DNA of 11,856 nucleotides from Anaerotignum sp. (GTDB lineage: Bacteria; Bacillota; Clostridia; Lachnospirales; Anaerotignaceae). This document shows positions 7,148-11,856 of this stretch, piece by piece. The number at the start of each line of letters is the position of its first letter. The stretch's first letter is position 1. The notes under the pieces are model-generated. The model saw nothing but the letters and a program-made list of their open reading frames with translations. It did no database searches and was not told the origin of the DNA. The translations under genes were made by a program, and so were the position numbers. The stretch lies in contig JAFZDV010000039.1 of assembly GCA_017560955.1 (NCBI GenBank), positions 1 to 11,856 on the forward strand. The letters run 5' to 3'.

Positions 7148-7161
7148 GGCAGGGATGCACT

Positions 7162-8598
7162 TTGAAACGAGTATTGATGGATATTTCCGCCGACCTGACA
7201 CGCATTGCGCTGGCAGAAGACGGCGAACTGAAAGAATTATATTATGAAAGCAAACGGGACGAGAGCCTCGTTGGGAATATTTACGCAGGCAGAGTGGCGA
7301 ATGTGATGCCAAACCTGCAGGCGGCCTTTGTGGATATCGGTGTGGGCAAAAATGGTTATTATTATTATGGCAATGCCCGTGCTGTTTCTGATGGAGGAAA
7401 AAATCTGGCAAAACCCAAGGTAGGGGATACATTGATTCTGCAGGTGGAAAAAGATGCAGTCAGCAGTAAAGGTGCTGTTCTGTCAGCGAATTTTTCCTTC
7501 CCCGGAAAGTTTCTGGTGCTTTTGCCTGAAGATGCAGGGGAGATCGGTGTTTCCAGAAAAATCACCGATTCTGCGGAACGAAACCGTATCCGTGAAATCG
7601 TAGCGGAACTTCTTCCGAAAGGTTGTGGTGCTATCGTTCGCACCAACGGTGCAGGCAAAACAAAAGAAGAATTTGAAAAGGAAATTACGCATCTGGCGGC
7701 AAAGGCAGAAAAACTGAAAACGGGTGAATTCATTAAACCTCCTGCATTGCTCCTGCAGGAAAATCATCCTGTCAGAAGGGCCGCAAGGGATTTCTATGCC
7801 CCCGATGTAGATGAATATGTGGTGAATGATAAAACTGCCTATGAAGAACTGTTGGAAACTGGAGATTATAATGGTGAGAATCAGCCTCAGCTGAAGCTGC
7901 ATACGGAAAAACTGCCTCTGTTTGCGGCTTATTATCTGGAAAGCCAGAGTGAAAAAGCCCTGGACGAGCATGTGTGGCTGAAAAGCGGTGGCTTCTTGGT
8001 GATTGAGGAAACAGAAGCCTGTGTGGTCATTGATGTCAATACAGGTAAGGCGGCAGGGAAAGGCGACCTGCAGAAAACCATCTTGAAAACGAATCTGGAA
8101 GCGGCGGAAGAAGCGGCAAAACAAATGCGTCTGAGAAACCTGTCCGGCATCATCATCATCGACTTTATCGATATGGCGGATGAAAATGCCCAGAAGGAAG
8201 TGACCAGACGACTGGAGGCGGCGGTGAAAAAAGACCGCATCAAGACTGTTGTTGTGGGTATGACGGAACTAGGTCTGATGCAGGTGACAAGAAAGAAAAC
8301 CAGACCATCCCTGAAGCGTCAGATGACAACAAAATGCCGTGCATGTGAAGGGACAGGCAGACTGCCTTCTCTGGAATGGACGGTGACAAAGATGCGCCGT
8401 GAGGCAGAGGGCATCCTTGCCAATACTATTTATGATAAACTGATCGTCAAGGCGGACCCCAGGCTGCTTTCTGCCTTTGCAGGACAGAATAACGGGTATT
8501 TGCTCAGTCTGGAAGAGAGCTTTGGCGGAACGGTTTCTCTGGAAAGTGCAGACTTGGGATTTGGACAGTATCTGATCGAAAAAGAAAAGCAGAAGTAG
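7162..8598 (+). CDS. rng: Ribonuclease G (RNase E/G family)
   Basis: RNase G is a single-strand-specific endoribonuclease involved in rRNA 5' end maturation and mRNA turnover. The 478-residue protein fits the short RNase G form without the RNase E scaffold tail. The N-terminal S1 region is seen in VGNIYAGRVANVMPNLQAAF (about 37-56). The catalytic Mg-binding aspartates are Asp291 in VIDVNTGK and Asp334 in IIIIDFIDM, 43 residues apart as in E. coli RNase E (D303/D346). The zinc-link CxxC is Cys392/Cys395 in TTKCRACEGTGR. The start is TTG at 7162, with AGGG at 7151-7154. It gives KRVLMDISADLTRIA, matching the family opening better than the internal ATG at 7177. The gene has a stem-loop in its leader and a terminator behind it. 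In many clostridia rng lies near spoIVF and rplU genes; rplU is not here. Confidence 0.95.
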   Translation: MKRVLMDISADLTRIALAEDGELKELYYESKRDESLVGNIYAGRVANVMPNLQAAFVDIGVGKNGYYYYGNARAVSDGGKNLAKPKVGDTLILQVEKDAVSSKGAVLSANFSFPGKFLVLLPEDAGEIGVSRKITDSAERNRIREIVAELLPKGCGAIVRTNGAGKTKEEFEKEITHLAAKAEKLKTGEFIKPPALLLQENHPVRRAARDFYAPDVDEYVVNDKTAYEELLETGDYNGENQPQLKLHTEKLPLFAAYYLESQSEKALDEHVWLKSGGFLVIEETEACVVIDVNTGKAAGKGDLQKTILKTNLEAAEEAAKQMRLRNLSGIIIIDFIDMADENAQKEVTRRLEAAVKKDRIKTVVVGMTELGLMQVTRKKTRPSLKRQMTTKCRACEGTGRLPSLEWTVTKMRREAEGILANTIYDKLIVKADPRLLSAFAGQNNGYLLSLEESFGGTVSLESADLGFGQYLIEKEKQK

Positions 8599-8650
8599 TA
8601 TGTAATTTTATACAATAATTCGATTTGTGAAAATTTTATGTAAAGATATG

Positions 8651-8689
8651 GAAAATGCCTAAAATGTTGATTTTTCGGGCATTTTCTTT
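8651..8689 (+). terminator. Terminator after rng
   Basis: A long hairpin: GAAAATGCC (8651-8659) pairs with GGCATTTTC (8678-8686), and an inner AAAAT (8661-8665) pairs with ATTTT (8670-8674) around a GTTG loop. The hairpin ends in TTTTC followed by TTTG. It lies about 50 bases after the rng stop and before the rny promoter. Confidence 0.75.
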
Positions 8690-8733
8690 GTGTATCGTGT
8701 GCATTTGTTCTCTTGGGGCGGATGAATCCTTCC

Positions 8734-8762
8734 TTGACATGCCTGTGAAAAAGTAATAAAAT
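8734..8762 (+). promoter_or_regulatory. Strong sigma-A promoter for rny
   Basis: A perfect TTGACA -35 element (8734-8739), a 17-base spacer and a TAAAAT -10 element (8757-8762). The start would be near 8769, leaving a leader of about 80 bases before rny. The leader contains a small hairpin, GGTGT / GCACC (8769-8782), and a T-poor purine-rich stretch. Confidence 0.8.
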
Positions 8763-8849
8763 AGTAAAGGTGTATTTGCACCATTACTTACAGGTTATAT
8801 GAAGAAATGAATATGAACTTTGAAAACTAAATAATAGGAGGTGTTTTTC

Positions 8850-10388
8850 ATGGATCTGATAAGCATTATCCTGGCTGTTGCATGTTTGTTTGTCGGCATC
8901 GTTGTCGGCATTGTATACCGTAAGAAAATCGCGGAAGGTAAAGTTGGCGTAGCGGAAGAAAGAGCCCGCAAAATCGTTGACGATGCTGCGAAGGAAGCGG
9001 AGGCAAGAAAGAAGGAAATCCTTCTGGAGGCAAAAGAAGACAGTATCAGGACAAAAAATGAACTGGAAAGAGAAGTTCGCGAAAGAAGAAACGAACTTCA
9101 GAAAAATGAAAGACGTCTGTTCCAGAAAGAAGAAACTTTGGACAAAAAAGTGGAAGCTCTCGAAAAGAAAGAAGAGCACATGAACAAAAAGTTAGAAGAA
9201 CTGGACAGACAGAAAGAAGAAGCAAAAGCCCTGAGAGAAAGACAGTTACAGGAACTGGAAAGAATCTCTGGTCTGACTACTGAAGATGCGAAGAACCACA
9301 TTCTCGCTATGGTAGAAAACGATGTAAAACACGAAGCAACTCTGCTGATCAAAGAAGCGGAAAGCAAAGCGAAAATGGAAGCGGACAAACGCTCCAGAGA
9401 GATCGTTGCAAATGCGATTCAGCGCTGCGCAGTAGATCATGTGGCAGAAACAACAGTATCCGTTGTTCAACTGCCTAATGATGAAATGAAAGGCCGCATC
9501 ATCGGTCGTGAAGGCAGAAACATCCGTGCACTGGAAACACTGACAGGTATCGATCTGATCATCGACGATACACCCGAAGCAGTTATTCTGTCCGGTTTCG
9601 ATCCCATCAGAAGAGAGATCGCAAGACTGGCTCTGGAAAAACTGATCGTAGACGGCCGTGTTCACCCTTCCCGTATCGAAGAAATGGTGGAAAAGGCAAG
9701 AAAAGAAGTGGAAACAACTATCAGAGAAGAAGGCGAAGCAGCATCCTTTGACACAGGTGTCAACGGTCTGCATCCCGAACTGATCAAGCTCTTGGGTAAA
9801 CTGAAATACCGCACAAGCTATGGTCAGAATGTACTGAAACACTCCATGGAAGTAGCGCATCTGGCTGGTCTGATGGCTGCAGAACTGGGTGTGGATGTAA
9901 CTCTGGCAAAACGTGCAGGTCTGCTGCACGATATTGGTAAGAGTGTTGACCATGAAATGGAAGGCTCTCATGTTTCTATCGGTGTTGGTCTGCTGAAACG
10001 CTACAAAGAAAACGCAACTGTGATCAATGCAGTAGAAGCACACCATGGCGATGTAGAACCTCAGAGCATCATCGCTGTACTGGTTCAGGCGGCAGACGCA
10101 ATTTCTGCGGCAAGACCCGGTGCAAGAAGAGAAACTCTGGAATCTTACATCAAGAGACTGCAGAAACTGGAAGAAATCGCTGACAGTTTCAAAGGCGTTG
10201 AAAAATCTTTCGCAATTCAGGCTGGCCGTGAACTGCGAATCATGATCGTTCCCGAAGATGTGACTGACGAAGGTATGGTTCTTTTGGCGAGAGAAATCGC
10301 TAAGAAAATCGAAGAAGAACTGGAATATCCCGGTCAGATCAAAGTAAATCTGGTAAGAGAAACCAGAGCTGTGGAATACGCAAAATAA
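8850..10388 (+). CDS. rny: Ribonuclease Y
   Basis: RNase Y is the membrane-anchored endoribonuclease that starts mRNA decay in many Bacillota. The 512-residue product shows the full family order: an N-terminal membrane helix (about 3-23, [17 protein letters not shown]); a long Lys/Glu/Arg-rich coiled coil (about 30-190); a KH RNA-binding domain with [15 protein letters not shown] from residue 215; and an HD phosphohydrolase domain with His331 in [12 protein letters not shown] and the His360-Asp361 pair in LLHDIGKS. A further conserved stretch, [11 protein letters not shown], follows. The ATG at 8850 has AGGAGGTG six bases upstream; an upstream in-frame GTG at 8841 would overlap that site. It is the best expressed-looking gene here by promoter quality and regular codon use. 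A terminator follows, then three small genes. Confidence 0.97.
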   Translation: MDLISIILAVACLFVGIVVGIVYRKKIAEGKVGVAEERARKIVDDAAKEAEARKKEILLEAKEDSIRTKNELEREVRERRNELQKNERRLFQKEETLDKKVEALEKKEEHMNKKLEELDRQKEEAKALRERQLQELERISGLTTEDAKNHILAMVENDVKHEATLLIKEAESKAKMEADKRSREIVANAIQRCAVDHVAETTVSVVQLPNDEMKGRIIGREGRNIRALETLTGIDLIIDDTPEAVILSGFDPIRREIARLALEKLIVDGRVHPSRIEEMVEKARKEVETTIREEGEAASFDTGVNGLHPELIKLLGKLKYRTSYGQNVLKHSMEVAHLAGLMAAELGVDVTLAKRAGLLHDIGKSVDHEMEGSHVSIGVGLLKRYKENATVINAVEAHHGDVEPQSIIAVLVQAADAISAARPGARRETLESYIKRLQKLEEIADSFKGVEKSFAIQAGRELRIMIVPEDVTDEGMVLLAREIAKKIEEELEYPGQIKVNLVRETRAVEYAK

Positions 10389-10405
10389 TGACGCTTGAGC
10401 AAGAG

Positions 10406-10433
10406 AAGGCTGTCCCTTTGGGGCAGCCTTTAT
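10406..10433 (+). terminator. Terminator after rny
   Basis: An 11-bp stem AAGGCTGTCCC / GGGGCAGCCTT (one G-T pair) with a TTT loop, 17 bases after the rny stop. The T tract after it is short (TATTGTTA), so some read-through into the next gene is plausible; I see no clear promoter for that gene. Confidence 0.8.
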
Positions 10434-10454
10434 TGTTAGAAAGGGAAATACAAT

Positions 10455-10820
10455 ATGAAAATCGATACATTTTCTTTCCGTTTCGCTGATACGCAGGGGT
10501 TTATGGAATGGTATCGCTATAATCCTCAGCAGGGATTGTGGATCGATAAATTTGACGGCATGATGCAGGCGAAACGATGTGAAATGACGGAAGAAGAACT
10601 GGAGGAACTGGAACAGGTCATCCGTGAAAACAGGATCAATGAATGGAATGATTTCTGCAAACTGGATATGTGTATGTGCAGCGGCAATAGCTGGACACTC
10701 CATGTGACTTACAAAGATACTTTGGAGGAATATATCCACGCCATGGGTCATAGCGAAGCCCCTGAAGGCTTTGAGGAAGGCAAAAAGGCATTGGAAACAT
10801 TCTTTGCAAGATATCTTTAA
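10455..10820 (+). CDS. Hypothetical 121-residue protein
   Basis: An ATG start with AGAAAGGGA (10438-10446) as ribosome binding site. The protein is acidic and soluble-looking, with no signal peptide or membrane segment. It opens with alternating polar and aromatic residues suggesting beta strands (KIDTFSFRFADTQGFMEWYRY). A helix rich in Glu follows (TEEELEELEQVIRE), then a WNDFCKLDMCMCSGNSW segment with three cysteines, then a strand WTLHVTYKD, and it ends in a helix EEGKKALETFFARYL. The overall plan resembles small clostridial hypotheticals with an FxFxY opening and a final strand-helix unit, but I cannot name a family or function. Composition matches the rny side of the window rather than the AT-rich genes that follow. 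It is closed by its own terminator. Confidence 0.8.
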   Translation: MKIDTFSFRFADTQGFMEWYRYNPQQGLWIDKFDGMMQAKRCEMTEEELEELEQVIRENRINEWNDFCKLDMCMCSGNSWTLHVTYKDTLEEYIHAMGHSEAPEGFEEGKKALETFFARYL

Positions 10821-10831
10821 TGAAAGACGGG

Positions 10832-10862
10832 AAAGCTCTGAGGGAAGCCTCAGGGCTTTTTT
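10832..10862 (+). terminator. Terminator after the 121-residue gene
   Basis: A 12-bp stem AAAGCTCTGAGG / CCTCAGGGCTTT (10832-10843 with 10848-10859, one G-T pair) around GAAG, followed by TTT. It begins 11 bases after the stop codon, and it rules out translation of the next gene from an in-frame ATG at 10820. Confidence 0.85.
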
Positions 10863-10864
10863 AT

Positions 10865-10893
10865 TTGAAGGTTAAAGTGATATTTGATAAAAT
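10865..10893 (+). promoter_or_regulatory. Promoter for the two AT-rich small genes
   Basis: TTGAAG (10865-10870) and TAAAAT (10888-10893) are separated by 17 bases, giving a start near 10900, about 37 bases before the GTG at 10937. It directly follows the previous terminator, so this pair of genes has its own transcription unit. Confidence 0.55.
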
Positions 10894-10936
10894 AGAGCTG
10901 AAAGATAAACTTGATTTTTTCGAAGGAGGGGTGGCT

Positions 10937-11209
10937 GTGTGGCAATTCACATTTGATGAGCTTGCAGACTATCTGATGCAAGGGAGAGAAATTGAATTCA
11001 GATATGAAGGTAAGGATTACTCCATTACTAATAGTCACCATGAATGGCATTTCTGCTGTGATTCAGATGAAACGAATATTACATTGTGTGCCTTTCCTGA
11101 ATTCAATATTCTTGTTGATCAAGTAAGAAGTATTGAAATTGGTGAAATAAGCATAGAGCGAATCTTTAATGAGCATCTGGGTGGTTTAGATGTATTGGCT
11201 GTTTTATAA
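10937..11209 (+). CDS. Hypothetical 90-residue protein, AT-rich
   Basis: I place the start at GTG 10937 because AAGGAGG (10923-10929) is then 7 bases upstream. GTG at 10931 is too close, and the open frame extending back to 10820 runs through a terminator and a promoter. The product starts MWQFTFDELADYLMQGREIEF. It is a soluble acidic protein with a pattern of helix, strands (IEFRYEGKDYSIT), an HHEWHFCCDSDE stretch, and a final helical part ending in LGGLDVLAVL. No family is recognised with confidence. Short single-domain proteins of this composition include many toxin-immunity and hypothetical proteins, but nothing here proves that. Its AT content is clearly higher than that of rny or ruvB. 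It probably shares a transcript with the zinc-ribbon gene 29 bases downstream. Confidence 0.7.
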   Translation: MWQFTFDELADYLMQGREIEFRYEGKDYSITNSHHEWHFCCDSDETNITLCAFPEFNILVDQVRSIEIGEISIERIFNEHLGGLDVLAVL

Positions 11210-11238
11210 ACTTGAATTTGACGAAGAGGTGTGATTGC

Positions 11239-11460
11239 GTGAAATGTCCATATTGTGGTGAAGAAATGCAAAGTGGCTTTGTTCCAACAGATTTAACTCC
11301 TGCACAATGGATTCCTGATGGGAAAAGCCAAAGTTTATTGAAAATGAAATATGCTAAAGATTGTATAAAAATTATTAGCGATAATAGTTTTTTGGGTATT
11401 CATGCTAAAGCCGATTATTGTAAGTCTTGTGGTATTATTTTGCTAAAAGAAGACCGATAA
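11239..11460 (+). CDS. Small zinc-ribbon protein (DUF6487-like)
   Basis: The start is GTG at 11239, with AAGAGG (11224-11229) about 9 bases upstream; a TTG at 11212 would add nine residues that precede the zinc ribbon and has no ribosome binding site. The 73-residue protein has CPYCGEEM at residues 3-10 and CKSCGIILL near its end, two CxxC pairs that should bind one zinc. Between them are FVPTDLTPAQWIPDG and a middle stretch ending in the AKADYC strand. This matches the small PF20097 (DUF6487) type of clostridial zinc-ribbon protein, as I recall it, whose function is unknown. The gene is markedly AT-rich. It is followed by a terminator before recX. Confidence 0.75.
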   Translation: MKCPYCGEEMQSGFVPTDLTPAQWIPDGKSQSLLKMKYAKDCIKIISDNSFLGIHAKADYCKSCGIILLKEDR

Positions 11461-11493
11461 AGTCCAATTTATAGAACTGTTTTGAGCAAGGAG

Positions 11494-11524
11494 AAAGTCC
11501 TGGGACAATGTCCCAGGGCTTTTC
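11494..11524 (+). terminator. Terminator before recX
   Basis: A perfect 8-bp stem CCTGGGAC / GTCCCAGG (11499-11506 with 11510-11517) around AAT, extended outward by AAAGT / GCTTT, and ending in TTTT at 11520-11523. It closes the small-gene unit and isolates recX transcriptionally. Confidence 0.85.
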
Positions 11525-11532
11525 TAATAGCA

Positions 11533-11556
11533 TTTCATATGAAAATATGCTATAAT
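11533..11556 (+). promoter_or_regulatory. recX promoter with an embedded palindrome
   Basis: TGCTATAAT (11548-11556) is an extended -10 element (TGn plus perfect TATAAT). No good -35 is seen at 17 bases (TAGCAT). A perfect 12-base palindrome TTTCATATGAAA (11533-11544) fills the spacer between the expected -35 position and the -10, where a repressor would block polymerase. The start would be near 11563, about 20 bases before the recX ATG. Confidence 0.5.
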
Positions 11557-11582
11557 ATTATTTTGCGAAAGGAGGCGGCGAG

Positions 11583-11856
11583 ATGCTGGTCACAGCCATT
11601 ACACAACAGAAAAAAGACCAAACCAGATATAATGTGTTCATCGACGGCGAATATGCGTTTGCGCTGCCCATGCAGGATATTCTGTATTTCAAACTGAAGG
11701 AAGGCAGGGAAGTTTCTGAGGAAACGATAGAATATATCAAAAACAGCCTCATTTACATCAAGGCGCAGGACACTGCTCTTCATTATATCGGCTACAAAAT
11801 GCGTACTGTAAAAGAAATCCGCATGAAACTGGAGGAAAAGGAATTTTCCGAAGAGA
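11583..11856 (+). CDS. recX: Regulatory protein RecX, N-terminal part (cut by window end)
   Basis: RecX binds RecA filaments and modulates their activity. The frame opens at ATG 11583 with AAAGGAGG (11568-11575) seven bases upstream and stays open to the window edge, giving 91 complete codons. The sequence follows clostridial RecX: MLVTAITQQKKDQTRYNVF, then IDGEYAFAL, a linker with LKEGREVSEETIEYIK, and the first RecX three-helix repeat with ALHYIGYKMRTVKEIRMKLEEKEFSEE, containing the RT-x-KEI-R-x-L core. Family members usually have three such repeats, so roughly the second half is missing here. It has its own promoter and is separated from rny by three small genes. recA is not in the window. 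Confidence 0.9.
   Translation, partial: MLVTAITQQKKDQTRYNVFIDGEYAFALPMQDILYFKLKEGREVSEETIEYIKNSLIYIKAQDTALHYIGYKMRTVKEIRMKLEEKEFSEE

Noticed and set aside
8808..8831. Short upstream frame MNMNFEN before rny
   Set aside because: It has no clear ribosome binding site and is too short to separate from chance in an AT-rich leader.
9246..10751. 501-codon minus-strand open frame opposite rny
   Set aside because: It crosses rny, its terminator and the next gene, is full of Phe/His/Cys/Gln, and is a shadow of the regular codon use of rny.
10820..10936. An open frame extending the gene at 10937 upstream to an ATG at 10820
   Set aside because: The extension runs through a 12-bp stem terminator and a promoter, and a strong ribosome binding site supports the GTG at 10937.
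1..11856. CRISPR array, tRNA, rRNA, insertion sequence or attachment site
   Set aside because: No regular spaced repeats, cloverleaf, rRNA signature, transposase or flanking direct repeats were seen on reading both strands.

Overview
The window looks like a chromosomal segment of a low-to-moderate GC Gram-positive bacterium (Bacillota, most likely class Clostridia). The support is AddB rather than RecBCD, an RNase Y with the Bacillota architecture, strong AGGAGG-type ribosome binding sites with frequent GTG and TTG starts, sigma-A type promoters, and a small zinc-ribbon protein of a kind common in clostridia. I cannot name the species. I see no phage, insertion sequence, CRISPR array, tRNA or rRNA.

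Layout from left to right. (1) The 3' end of an unidentified gene with its own terminator. (2) A promoter driving ruvA-ruvB and a small unknown gene, ending at a bidirectional terminator. (3) Convergent to it, a long minus-strand addB (helicase-nuclease subunit) without addA beside it. (4) Divergent from addB, a small membrane-anchored protein with an FMN-binding-like domain. (5) A membrane-anchored M23 (LytM-type) peptidase split between two frames by a +1 shift at a CCC-TAG site. (6) rng (RNase E/G family), then a terminator and a strong promoter for rny (RNase Y). (7) Three small genes, one unknown with its own terminator, then an AT-rich pair (one unknown, one zinc ribbon). (8) A terminator, a promoter with a palindrome in it, and the first 91 codons of recX, cut by the window end.

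Two functional themes dominate. RuvAB (Holliday junction migration), AddB (break resection) and RecX (RecA modulation) all belong to homologous recombination. RNase G and RNase Y, two unrelated endonucleases that can each initiate mRNA decay, sit side by side. The membrane peptidase next to rng resembles the SpoIVFA/SpoIIQ-type M23 proteins of spore formers, but this is inference.

The observation most worth a second look is the M23 gene. Its catalytic residues are all present, the break falls on a slippery CCC followed directly by UAG, and a GAGGA run lies four bases upstream, an arrangement resembling the prfB +1 frameshift site. A single-base indel (mutation or sequencing error) explains the same data. 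Other candidates are an imperfect LexA-type box beside the ruvA promoter, a perfect palindrome within the recX promoter, and a stem-loop just before the rng ribosome binding site. No intergenic stretch exceeds 300 bases; the longest, 8599-8849, holds the rng terminator, the rny promoter and the rny leader.
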